Shown here one piece after another: positions 1 through 5,014 of a stretch of 9,870 bases of DNA (position 1 is the first letter of the stretch; every line of letters begins with the position of its first letter). Position numbers and translations under genes: made by a program. The stretch is from Bryobacterales bacterium (GTDB lineage: Bacteria > Acidobacteriota > Terriglobia > Bryobacterales > Bryobacteraceae). A model generated the notes under the pieces. It was not told where the DNA came from. It worked only from the letters and a program-made list of their open reading frames with translations, and searched no databases. The DNA lies in assembly GCA_003164075.1 (NCBI GenBank), contig PLRZ01000483.1, positions 1 to 9,870 of the forward strand, in the 5' to 3' direction.

Positions 1-44
1 CTTCAGGTGGCTAGGACGGTTGGTCTTTAGTCTTTATAATGGCG

Positions 45-76
45 GCATCGGCTAAAGGTATGACACGTCACCTCAG
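45..76. repeat. 32-bp conserved sequence past the toxin 3' end, copy 1
   Basis: This block begins GCATCGGC, runs through TGACACG and ends CACCTCAG. It matches 2882-2913 at 27 of 32 positions. In both places it sits at the 3' end of the toxin gene of a toxin-antitoxin cassette. Here it lies 17 bp beyond the toxin stop, because about 21 bp ending in a second CTCAG separates it from the stop; in copy 2 it overlaps the stop. The toxins themselves are much less similar, so the block may mark a cassette boundary. No function is known to me. Confidence 0.6.
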
Positions 77-93
77 AATGGCTTCGTAGCCGC

Positions 94-345
94 TCAGCGA
101 TAAGCCTCCTTGCGATCCAGCACGCGGGAGATTTCCAGATACTCGCCCTTGTCGCGGAAGAATACCCGGTGGTCCTGGGCGCGGAGGCGGATCAGGGGCG
201 GCTCGATGTCGCGAAGTTGCCTGGTATTCCCCTCGCCTGACTGGGCGTAGCGGGCCAGCGTTTTGAGTATTTGCAGCGCGATGGGCTGCTCAATGCCGCG
301 AATGTCGACCTTGGCCTGATCGGTCCAGACGATGCGCTTAGCCAT
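94..345 (-). CDS. RelE/ParE-superfamily toxin (cassette 1)
   Basis: This encodes an 83-residue protein of the RelE/ParE toxin fold, expected either to cleave ribosome-bound mRNA or, if ParE-like, to poison gyrase; the sequence does not decide which. It starts with the family's typical 'IVWTDQAKVDI' strand-helix. A basic core follows with R53, R55 and R60 in 'RLRAQDHRVFF', then a C-terminal strand ending 'RVLDRKEAYR' with R74, R78 and the terminal Tyr-Arg. Length and arrangement match full-length members. It is last in a three-gene minus-strand operon and its start overlaps the antitoxin stop by 8 bp, which suggests translational coupling. The equivalent protein in cassette 2 keeps the same core Arg positions and the EAYR end but differs at most other residues. 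Toxin assignment is confident; target is not. Confidence 0.85.
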   Translation of the reverse strand: MAKRIVWTDQAKVDIRGIEQPIALQILKTLARYAQSGEGNTRQLRDIEPPLIRLRAQDHRVFFRDKGEYLEISRVLDRKEAYR

Positions 346-622
346 TGTGGCGGGTTGTCTCTTCCGGTAGCGGCTCCTTACCCATCCTGTCCCAATCGGC
401 CATGGTCAAGCCGAACTCTGCGAGCACTTCCTCATGCGGAACCGGCTGGTTGTGCTTGAGCCATTCATCGGCTTCGGCGACGGCCTTGCGCTCGGCATTG
501 CTCAGGGTGTCTCTATCTTCCTCGGGCGAGACCATGGTTTCGAGCAGATGAACCACGGCGGCGAGCTGGCCGGTGCTGAGCTGGTCGAGCAGGTGATGGG
601 CATGCTGTGCATCAGCGGACAT
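338..622 (-). CDS. antitoxin of the cassette-1 toxin-antitoxin pair
   Basis: This 94-residue acidic protein lies immediately upstream of, and overlaps, the RelE-like toxin gene. That position and size indicate the cognate antitoxin, which should bind and neutralise the toxin. The N-terminal half is helical (HAHHLLDQLSTGQLAAVVHL). The C-terminal part contains 'VPHEEVLAEFGLTM', which recurs in the cassette-2 antitoxin and, as 'IPMEDVLA', in the cassette-3 relic; this is probably the toxin-binding segment. No ribbon-helix-helix or HTH is evident, so DNA binding may be left to the XRE protein encoded upstream. The ATG overlaps the XRE stop by 11 bp and is preceded by GGGGGA. I do not know a named family for it; the assignment rests on context and on the repeated C-terminal motif. 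Confidence 0.75.
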   Translation of the reverse strand: MSADAQHAHHLLDQLSTGQLAAVVHLLETMVSPEEDRDTLSNAERKAVAEADEWLKHNQPVPHEEVLAEFGLTMADWDRMGKEPLPEETTRHNG

Positions 623-1010
623 TGTGTTCCCCCATGGAGCCGCTCTGGCGCGATGCGCCGGCGGCGATTAAAGAATTTATCAGCCTGACGACGGCCTTCC
701 GATCTCGCTCCGGCAGGGTCGAGATCATCTGGAATTTCTTCCACTGCCTGCGGGCTTCGGGATCGTCCTTGGCCCGTTCGACTCCGGGCGGCTTCACTCC
801 CAGCAGTTCGCCGGTGTTTACCTGGAGCGCTCTCGCCAGGGCGATCACGGCGGGCGCAGGCGGAAACACGGCCCGCTGGGTGGTTTCAGCGGCTTCCGCG
901 AGCTGGACTTGAGTCAGCCCCCGCGCTCTGCGGATGACCTGAAGCCGTTCTCCAAAACCCGTCGCTCCATACTTCTTTCCAGGCATCGCATCCGCGATTG
1001 TAAAGGGCAT
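612..1010 (-). CDS. XRE-family HTH regulator with an internal HTH gap (cassette 1)
   Basis: This 132-residue protein is first in the operon and probably its autorepressor. Residues 18-48 form the start of a Cro/cI-type HTH ('GFGERLQVIRRARGLTQ', then 'LAEAAETTQRAV'). The chain then passes straight to 'FPPAPAVIALARAL'. Measured from LTQ to the 'ALARAL/KLAVAL' helix, it is 8 residues shorter than the cassette-2 homologue, and the 'RRYESG' segment that normally follows the recognition helix is missing. The C-terminal part ('PERDRKAVVRLINSLI') matches the other cassettes. I prefer the ATG at 1010, with AGGA 8 bp upstream, over the in-frame TTG at 1016; the ATG at 986 is also possible. DNA binding may be weakened or lost. 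Confidence 0.75.
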   Translation of the reverse strand: MPFTIADAMPGKKYGATGFGERLQVIRRARGLTQVQLAEAAETTQRAVFPPAPAVIALARALQVNTGELLGVKPPGVERAKDDPEARRQWKKFQMISTLPERDRKAVVRLINSLIAAGASRQSGSMGEHNVR

Positions 1011-1151
1011 CCGCAAAATCCTATCGGTGAGTGAGGTGACACGACTTCCGCATTACGTATGCTCTCAGAGACGGTATCACAAGGTCAAGCAGGGTTTCCA
1101 GAAACGTCTAACCCCCCACTTGACAACTTTTTCTACGGAGGCCCTTTTTTC
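1011..1151. promoter_or_regulatory. divergent control region between XRE and CHC2 genes (cassette 1)
   Basis: This 141-bp gap separates the minus-strand XRE operon from the plus-strand CHC2 stub. ACTTGACA at 1118-1125 lies 26 bp before the CHC2 ATG. The same CTTGACA occurs in the equivalent gap of cassettes 2 and 3. GCAT and ATGC half-sites separated by 5 bp lie near 1052-1064 and could be an operator. GGTGACACG near 1035-1043 resembles the core of the 45-76 repeat. A weak minus-strand pair TTGTGA - 17 bp - TACGTA could serve the XRE operon. None of these is proved. Confidence 0.35.
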
Positions 1152-1235
1152 ATGGCGCGTGTACCGGACGACGAGATCGAGCGGCTCAAGAAAGAGATCC
1201 CCATCGAGCGCCTGGTGAAAGGCTTCGGCGTCTAG
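1152..1235 (+). pseudogene. CHC2 zinc-finger (DnaG-like) protein, 5' stub (cassette 1)
   Basis: An ATG opens a 27-codon frame, 'MARVPDDEIERLKKEIPIER' followed by 'LVKGFGV', and then a TAG. The same N-terminus begins the longer copy at 3950, where it continues into a CPFH zinc-finger motif typical of the primase CHC2 domain. The two copies agree at 77 of 81 bases, so the stub is a recent truncation, cut just before 'ELKPTG'. The zinc-binding residues are absent, so no zinc finger can form. Directly downstream begins an unrelated gene for an exported protein. The full-length gene presumably encoded a primase- or Toprim-type protein of a mobile element; that is an inference from the CHC2 motif. 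Confidence 0.7.
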
Positions 1236-1271
1236 CTAGTGATTCTCAGGGCGTGCCGTCCGGCGTCCGCC

Positions 1272-1868
1272 ATGACGATTCACCGGGCCTCACTATTGAA
1301 GGCCCAGACGCTCTGGCTTTTCGCTGCGATCCTTGCCGTCTGCTTGGCTCACGGACAGGAAAGAAAATCCGATGGGGTCATCGAAAACCGCCTCGCCGGT
1401 TTAACGGTTGGAGTATCTACGCTGGAGGACGCGAAGCGACTCTTTGGGGCCGCGATTCGGGTGAACGTCCCCGATGGCGAGGCCGACGTTTCTCTGAGCG
1501 GTTGCCGTCTCTCGATGCAGGTCGATTTGGAGGCAAGTCCCTATACAACCCACAGCCGCATTGAACATATTCTTCTTGAAGCGAGGGCAGATAGCAAAAC
1601 GAAGGAGTGCGCTGCATTAAGAACTGGAGCGGGTTTGGGCCTTGACTCGGCCCTAGCGGATATTGAGCGACTTTACGGCAAGCTCCCGGAGCAACGAGAA
1701 CCTTCAGGTGTCCTGCTATCTCGTTTTGATTATTCGAAGTGCAAGGAACATCAGAAACAGGCGCTTGGGATGTTGATACAGTGGTCGGACTCAGACCGTA
1801 GGTTGAAGTCTATCGACATCCAGTCCGGCTCCGCAATTTGCCATGACTACGACGGCGCACCCCATTAG
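1272..1868 (+). CDS. exported protein of unknown function
   Basis: This encodes a 198-residue protein that I do not recognise. It starts with a plausible signal peptide: a basic N-region (HRASLLK), a hydrophobic core 'LWLFAAILAVCLA' at residues 14-26 and a cleavage site after AHG near residue 28. The mature part has Cys in 'SGCRLS', 'TKECAA', 'SKCKEH' and 'AICHDY', so disulfides are possible, as expected outside the cytoplasm. The phrase 'GLTVGVSTLEDAKRLFG' and the later 'GLGLDSALADIERLYG' look like two versions of one short repeat (hydrophobic turn, then a helix ending L/YG). An in-frame GTG at 1239 would extend the protein by 11 residues, but the ATG at 1272 gives the better signal peptide. 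The end overlaps the next frame by 26 bp. Confidence 0.65.
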   Translation: MTIHRASLLKAQTLWLFAAILAVCLAHGQERKSDGVIENRLAGLTVGVSTLEDAKRLFGAAIRVNVPDGEADVSLSGCRLSMQVDLEASPYTTHSRIEHILLEARADSKTKECAALRTGAGLGLDSALADIERLYGKLPEQREPSGVLLSRFDYSKCKEHQKQALGMLIQWSDSDRRLKSIDIQSGSAICHDYDGAPH

Positions 1869-2739
1869 TGGATCAATCCACATCAAATTCGGCTCGGCCG
1901 GCGGTTTTCCTGCAGATGAGAGTACGAGCTTGTTCGGGAAGATCACGGTCACGTTCGACATGAAGATGCTGAACGATAGCTTCAAAAACAGCAACAGCAT
2001 CAATCCGGATTACAAGCCCGCGATCGGATGGGGCGAGGTAGTTGCCCACGAGGGTGCCCACATGTTGGATCGGTTCACGTTCGGCAACCCGGTAAATCGG
2101 AGTGGCGCCCGGCGCACCGAAACGAATGCCTTCGACACGCAATCCTTCGTGCCGAAGGCGACGAACCGGTATTCCTTCTGGGGTCTGTGGAACCCGAGTT
2201 GGGCAGAGGCTGATCGGGAGACATTCCGGCAAAATGCGGTCAAGGATCAAGCCCAAAAGGATGTTGACTTGAATTGGGGGAAGAAGAAGTGGGCCTATAT
2301 GATCAGGTCTCTTGTGCTTTGCTTAATCATTCTTGGACCAGCAATGGCCGCGGACGGGCCGGCAGTGGTCGATCTTTGCAAAGTGCTCGCAACGCCCGCC
2401 AAATATGCCGGGACGGAAATTACGGTACACGCGACGATCCAGTCGTCAATGCACGGCACGTATCTCAGCCAGGGCGGTTGCGACGAGGTGCTATTCATGG
2501 CCTTGCCGGCGGAGATTCCTAACCGTAAAGGTGGTCCAGAAGTCGAACGGGATTCCAACTTCAAGGCGTTCGAGCGTGCTCGCTCAGACTATCGACCAGA
2601 GGCCCCCAAGTTTACTGCCTCCTTTACGGGCGAGTTGCAATACGCCAAGCACGGCAAGGCGTTCGGCTATTACGGCAGGAACAAAACCAGGCTGGTCGTG
2701 TACAAGGTGTCTGAGGTAGATCAGCAGCCCAAACGTTAG
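1843..2739 (+). CDS. HExxH-containing segment fused in frame to an exported protein
   Basis: This is one open frame of 298 codons in two unlike parts. Residues 1-152 contain 'VVAHEGAHMLD' (H69, E70, H73), a zinc-metallopeptidase-type HExxH, with a possible further ligand glutamate at E93 in 'RRTETNAFD'. The upstream 'GKITVTFDMKMLND' resembles the strand that precedes HExxH in peptidase-like C-terminal domains of large polymorphic or RHS-type proteins (from memory). No signal peptide precedes it and the frame is closed by TGA at 1804-1806, so this part is probably a 5'-truncated gene. Residues 153 onward begin like a new protein with its own signal peptide (see 2299-2739). No stop separates them. 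Either the peptidase piece lost its stop, or the frames happen to join. A single real 298-residue protein is less likely because a signal peptide would sit in its middle. Confidence 0.45.
   Translation: MTTTAHPISGSIHIKFGSAGGFPADESTSLFGKITVTFDMKMLNDSFKNSNSINPDYKPAIGWGEVVAHEGAHMLDRFTFGNPVNRSGARRTETNAFDTQSFVPKATNRYSFWGLWNPSWAEADRETFRQNAVKDQAQKDVDLNWGKKKWAYMIRSLVLCLIILGPAMAADGPAVVDLCKVLATPAKYAGTEITVHATIQSSMHGTYLSQGGCDEVLFMALPAEIPNRKGGPEVERDSNFKAFERARSDYRPEAPKFTASFTGELQYAKHGKAFGYYGRNKTRLVVYKVSEVDQQPKR
2299..2739 (+). CDS. small exported protein with Cys pair, from the internal start
   Basis: The ATG at 2299 opens a 146-residue protein with a textbook signal peptide, 'MIRSLVLCLIILGPAMA', cleaved before ADG. 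A purine-rich GGGGGAAGAAGAAG stretch lies just upstream and can act as the ribosome binding site. The mature part has 'VVDLCKVLATPAKYAGTEIT' followed by 'LSQGGCDEVLF'. Short exported proteins with the plan 'C..L...P..Y.G..V.V......C' are common in Acidobacteriota and are thought to have a small beta-barrel (OB-like) fold; I make this comparison from memory. Function is unknown. The reading frame continues upstream without a stop to 1843, so annotation pipelines may merge it with the HExxH segment. Confidence 0.65.
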   Translation: MIRSLVLCLIILGPAMAADGPAVVDLCKVLATPAKYAGTEITVHATIQSSMHGTYLSQGGCDEVLFMALPAEIPNRKGGPEVERDSNFKAFERARSDYRPEAPKFTASFTGELQYAKHGKAFGYYGRNKTRLVVYKVSEVDQQPKR

Positions 2740-2885
2740 CCCGTACTGGTCGAATCCCGTTCCCATGGGAACCACAGCAGCATCGGGGCGAGCGGAGCGG
2801 CGCCGTCGCGCCACAGCCCGCTCGCGGAGATCGGCGCCTCACCGGTCAGCATCGAAAGCCCGAAGAGAAAGACGATTCTACGCAT
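2736..2885 (-). CDS. possible small exported peptide downstream of toxin 2
   Basis: This is a 49-codon frame beginning 24 bp past the cassette-2 toxin stop on the same strand. It starts 'MRRIVFLFGLSMLTGEAPIS', which looks like a signal peptide, and ends '...LLWFPWERDSTSTG'. There is no clear ribosome binding site. Its first codon lies inside the 32-bp repeat at 2882-2913, and its stop overlaps the stop of the plus-strand gene. It may be the 5' remnant of a longer secreted-protein gene cut by cassette insertion, or chance. Confidence 0.25.
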   Translation of the reverse strand: MRRIVFLFGLSMLTGEAPISASGLWRDGAAPLAPMLLWFPWERDSTSTG

Positions 2886-2913
2886 CGGCAGAAGGGGTGA
2901 CACGCCACCTCAG
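2882..2913. repeat. 32-bp conserved sequence at toxin 3' end, copy 2
   Basis: This block starts GCATCGGC and ends CACCTCAG, with GGTGACACG in the middle. It matches 45-76 at 27 of 32 positions. It overlaps the toxin stop codon (TCA at 2910-2912 on the plus strand). The conservation continues into the last toxin codons, since GCGATAAGCCTC (EAYR-stop on the minus strand) follows in both. Confidence 0.6.
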
Positions 2914-3161
2914 CGATAAGCCTCACCACGTTTCTTGACGGCCAGGATGCGAAGGAGCTTCCCGCCGGAGGTGAAGAAAACCCGATAGCCGCCGAGACGC
3001 AACCTGAGTTTGCCGGCGTGCTTGCCCTGAAGCGCTTTCACGTCGCCCACTCCAGTGGTCGCGTAATGATACAGGCCATCGAAGATGTGCATGGCCGTGG
3101 TTCGATCGAGAGCGCGAATATCGGCGCGCGCCTCATCGGTCCACTCGATGCTAAGAGCCAT
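2910..3161 (-). CDS. RelE/ParE-superfamily toxin (cassette 2)
   Basis: This is an 83-residue toxin of the same family and exact length as the cassette-1 toxin. It has the 'IEWTDEARADI' start, the basic core 'LRLRLGGYRVFF' with R53, R55 and R60, and the end 'KKRGEAYR'. It carries the more typical 'YRVFF' where cassette 1 has 'HRVFF'. It is third in an intact XRE-antitoxin-toxin operon and its start overlaps the antitoxin stop by 11 bp. The expected activity is growth inhibition through translation (RelE) or gyrase (ParE) when the antitoxin is depleted; the residues visible do not separate these. It has diverged strongly from toxin 1, which argues for separate specificities, with each antitoxin matched to its own toxin. 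Confidence 0.88.
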   Translation of the reverse strand: MALSIEWTDEARADIRALDRTTAMHIFDGLYHYATTGVGDVKALQGKHAGKLRLRLGGYRVFFTSGGKLLRILAVKKRGEAYR

Positions 3162-3435
3162 TCTCTTTGAGCGGGAAATCCTTCATGGTCAGCCCGAATT
3201 CGGCTAGGACCTCTTCGTGCGGAATCCCGCGGCCGCCTCTCTGTTCGAGCCAGGCGTCCGCCCGGGACAGCGCCCGGTCCTCTTCGGCGGTGAGCAGTTC
3301 GTCGTCGATAGGCGCGTTGCGCAGAGCGGCGGCCACCGGATCAACGATGGTTTCCAACAGACCAACCAACGCCGAGACTTGCGTCTCCGGCAGCCGATCA
3401 ATTAACTGGTGAGCCTGCTCGCGGGCATCGGTCAT
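3151..3435 (-). CDS. antitoxin of the cassette-2 toxin-antitoxin pair
   Basis: This 94-residue protein has the same length as the cassette-1 antitoxin. Its helical N-terminus 'AHQLIDRLPETQVSALVGLL' aligns with 'AHHLLDQLSTGQLAAVVHLL' of copy 1. A central acidic stretch with 'TAEEDRALSRADAWLEQRGG' leads to the conserved 'IPHEEVLAEFGLTM' end. Stop and start overlap on both sides: ATGA with the XRE gene (4 bp) and 11 bp with the toxin gene, so the three genes should be translated together. The role as toxin-neutralising partner is inferred from position, size and the family pattern. The variable tail after 'LTM' (KDFPLKENGS here) may help set partner specificity. Confidence 0.8.
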   Translation of the reverse strand: MTDAREQAHQLIDRLPETQVSALVGLLETIVDPVAAALRNAPIDDELLTAEEDRALSRADAWLEQRGGRGIPHEEVLAEFGLTMKDFPLKENGS

Positions 3436-3851
3436 CGCGAACCTCCGGTATCGGATCCGGCGAAGCGGCGCGCGGCTTCCTTCATGGTGTTGCGCAGAAT
3501 GATGCTCTCGATCACCGAACGGATTACCTTCTTCTCTTCCTCGTCCAGCCGGGACACCGCTTCGAACTGAAGTTTCAGATCTTCGTCCGGGCCGCGCTCG
3601 TCCTTCTCGAAAAGCAGCATATCCGCGCTCACGCTGAGCGCAACAGCAAGCTTGCGGATCGCGTCCAGGGTCGGTTGCGATTGGCCACTCTCGTAACGCC
3701 GGATCTGCGAGATGTGCATACTGACCATCTCGGCGAGAACCTGTTGCGTCAGGCCGCGCTCTTTGCGCAACGAGACCAGGCGTTCGTGGAAGTTCAGCTC
3801 CGCTGGAATCCGCTTCTTCACGAATACCAGCGTAGAGGGTGGCGCATTCAT
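3432..3851 (-). CDS. XRE-family HTH regulator (cassette 2)
   Basis: This 139-residue protein has a complete Cro/cI HTH at about residues 21-80: 'FHERLVSLRKERGLTQ', 'LAEMVSMHISQIRRYESG' and 'PTLDAIRKLAVALSVSADML'. A C-terminal helical region 'LDEEEKKVIRSVIESIILRN' resembles the ends of the other two cassette regulators and probably mediates dimerisation or antitoxin contact. It is first in the operon and likely autoregulates it. I chose the ATG at 3851, which has GAGG 5 bp upstream; an in-frame TTG at 3872 would add 7 residues. The intact helix-turn-helix makes this the reference for judging the shortened copy in cassette 1. Confidence 0.87.
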   Translation of the reverse strand: MNAPPSTLVFVKKRIPAELNFHERLVSLRKERGLTQQVLAEMVSMHISQIRRYESGQSQPTLDAIRKLAVALSVSADMLLFEKDERGPDEDLKLQFEAVSRLDEEEKKVIRSVIESIILRNTMKEAARRFAGSDTGGSR

Positions 3852-3949
3852 GCTTGCCTCAAGCAACTCCAAAGGCGACTATCAGTCTAGCATATGCGCT
3901 ACTTGACAGGTTCCGCTTATGCGGTCCCCCTTTTGAGTAGGTTTTTTTC
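3852..3949. promoter_or_regulatory. divergent XRE/CHC2 control region with conserved 23-bp block (cassette 2)
   Basis: Bases 3888-3910 (TAGCATATGC, then GCTACTTGACAGG) match 4757-4779 in cassette 3 at 17 of 23 positions without gaps, ending in the identical CTTGACAGG. The block includes the perfect 8-bp palindrome GCATATGC. Read on the minus strand, TGCTAGACT (3884-3892) fits an extended -10 element placed to drive the XRE operon, and cassette 3 has TGGTATCTT at the same position. This is probably the operon promoter plus an operator. Confidence 0.5.
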
Positions 3950-4172
3950 ATGGCGCGCATACCGGACGACGAGATCGAGCGACTCAAGAAAGAAATCCCC
4001 ATCGAGCGCCTGGTGAAAGGCTTCGGCGTCGAGCTCAAACCCACCGGCGCCAACCTGGCCGGACACTGCCCGTTCCACGAGGACCAGGCCCTCGCTCATC
4101 GTCACCCCGGCCACCAATCTGTGGCGCTGCAACCATACCCTTGCAGCCAAACGTTGGGCGGAACGCCGTTGA
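3950..4172 (+). pseudogene. CHC2 zinc-finger (DnaG-like) protein, frameshifted fragment (cassette 2)
   Basis: The frame opens with 'MARIPDDEIERLKKEIPIER' and continues to 'GANLAGHCPFHEDQ', giving C40 and H43 of the primase CHC2 zinc finger. At about 4088 the reading shifts. In another frame it resumes 'PSLIVTPATNLWRC' (4089-4130), the expected second half of the motif, and a TGA follows at 4170-4172. After that Cys the sequence no longer looks like a CHC2 domain ('NHTLAAKRWAERR'), so the fourth zinc ligand and the rest of the protein are gone. A loss of 2 bases explains the shift. In complete relatives this domain normally precedes a Toprim primase core, and the full gene was probably a large plasmid- or transposon-type primase. 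The first 81 bases match the cassette-1 stub at 77 positions. Confidence 0.75.
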
Positions 4173-4331
4173 AGATGTCGGAGTTTTCCTTCACTTGGTC
4201 GGCGAAACGACGGCCAAGAGCGACCCATGGGATCATACAGGAATGCCGGATATCGAGGCTGGCGAGCGTGCTGGCCGTGCATTTATCAGGGGTTCCAAGA
4301 GCCTATCTTGTCAAAGGGAACTAAGAGGGAA

Positions 4332-4577
4332 CTAAGATGATAGCTGGGCAAGCACATCTTCCATCGGGATCCCCTTGCCACCGCGCTGAGCAAACCCGGC
4401 TTAGCCAGCGTGAAAGCGTCGGCGATCCTGTTCTGTCACGGGCTCATCGTCGGGCGATGCCGCGGCCACGGCGCGGGCCAGGGGATCGAAGAGCATGAAC
4501 TCCAGGAAGCGGATCGCTGTCGCGATCTGCGAGTCCGGCAGCCTTTCGATGAGCTCGTGCGCGTGATGTTTCTCCGT
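4332..4577 (-). pseudogene. antitoxin pseudogene (cassette 3)
   Basis: Read on the minus strand from an ACG at 4577 in place of a start codon, this frame gives 'HHAHELIERLPDSQIATAIR', then 'DDEPVTEQDRRRFHAG', an in-frame TAA, then 'AGFAQRGGKGIPMEDVLA' and a stop at 4332. It aligns along its length with the cassette-1 and -2 antitoxins (AHxLIxxLP near the start, QRGGxGIPxEEVLA near the end). The TAA sits where a Q is expected before 'AWF', and the 'EFGLT' end is replaced by 'QLSS'. Start loss, nonsense codon and altered 3' end show it is dead. No toxin gene follows it. Confidence 0.65.
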
Positions 4578-4606
4578 AGCTCCGTTCCTAGTTCTCCTTT
4601 AGCCGT

Positions 4607-4708
4607 TCAGCGAACCGCCGCGCCCTTGAGAAACGCGTCGATGGTGCGAAGGAGCGCGGTCTGTTTGACAGGCGGTAGCGTCTCGATCCGCTCCAGCCGG
4701 CGCCGCCA
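4607..4708 (-). pseudogene. XRE regulator remnant, C-terminus only (cassette 3)
   Basis: Minus-strand codons from 4708 to a TGA at 4607-4609 read 'WRRRLERIETLPPVKQTALL' and then 'RTIDAFLKGAAVR'. This matches the C-terminal helix of the cassette-1 regulator ('QWKKFQMISTLPERDRKAVV', then 'RLINSLI') in spacing and in the LP...A.L/V pattern. The HTH domain is missing: only about 50 bp separate this fragment from the conserved promoter block at 4757. It ends 30 bp before the antitoxin pseudogene, so gene order is the same as in the intact cassettes. Confidence 0.55.
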
Positions 4709-4756
4709 TGTACCAACCCGCCGACCATATCAGCCTCTGTGCGGTGCTACAAAAGA

Positions 4757-4779
4757 TACCATGTACGGATCTTGACAGG
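4757..4779. promoter_or_regulatory. relic XRE-operon control block (cassette 3)
   Basis: TACCATGTAC followed by GGATCTTGACAGG matches 3888-3910 at 17 of 23 positions without gaps. The minus-strand TGGTATCTT (4753-4761) corresponds to the extended -10 proposed in cassette 2. It survives although the genes it served are destroyed. Confidence 0.45.
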
Positions 4780-4780
4780 T

Positions 4781-4915
4781 GGGTGCTAACCGAGCTGGGG
4801 ATTTCGTGACACAGGCGCGGAATACGCTCCCTCACGGTCGCGGCTCGGTAACGAGTACCCGCGTGTTTGCAGGTAGTTACAGAGCCGGGCCCAGAGGACA
4901 CCCCGTTAGGGAGCG
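4781..4915. repeat. composite palindromic repeat interrupting the CHC2 copy of cassette 3
   Basis: This stretch replaces the 5' part of the CHC2 gene. Its arms are CGCTCCCT (4825-4832) with AGGGAGCG (4908-4915), and inside them CGGCTCGGTAA (4841-4851) with TTACAGAGCCG (4877-4887), which pair at 10 of 11 positions. Bases 4879-4915 match the complement of 9742-9778 at 35 of 37. Bases around 4781-4863 match 7871-7937 apart from a 15-20 bp gap. It is therefore a dispersed REP/MITE-like family with several members in this window. Confidence 0.7.
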
Positions 4916-4931
4916 TGCTCCAGCGACAAAG

Positions 4932-4982
4932 CTCAAGCCCAGCGGCGCCAACCTGGCAGGACGCTGCCCGTTCCACGAGGAG
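4932..4982 (+). pseudogene. CHC2 zinc-finger fragment (cassette 3)
   Basis: Codons read 'LKPSGANLAGRCPFHEE', matching 'LKPTGANLAGHCPFHED' of the cassette-2 copy, including the first Cys-x2-His half of the CHC2 finger. The upstream 28 codons are replaced by the repeat element at 4781-4915, and the sequence diverges after 4982. Only a fragment remains and no product is expected. Confidence 0.65.
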
Positions 4983-5014
4983 CGCTTGCAGAAGGCCGTC
5001 GTGAACGCGAAGGA

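Noticed and set aside
35..40. Perfect TATAAT near the left edge
   Set aside because: There is no acceptable -35 at 16-18 bp and nothing on the plus strand downstream except the antisense of the toxin.
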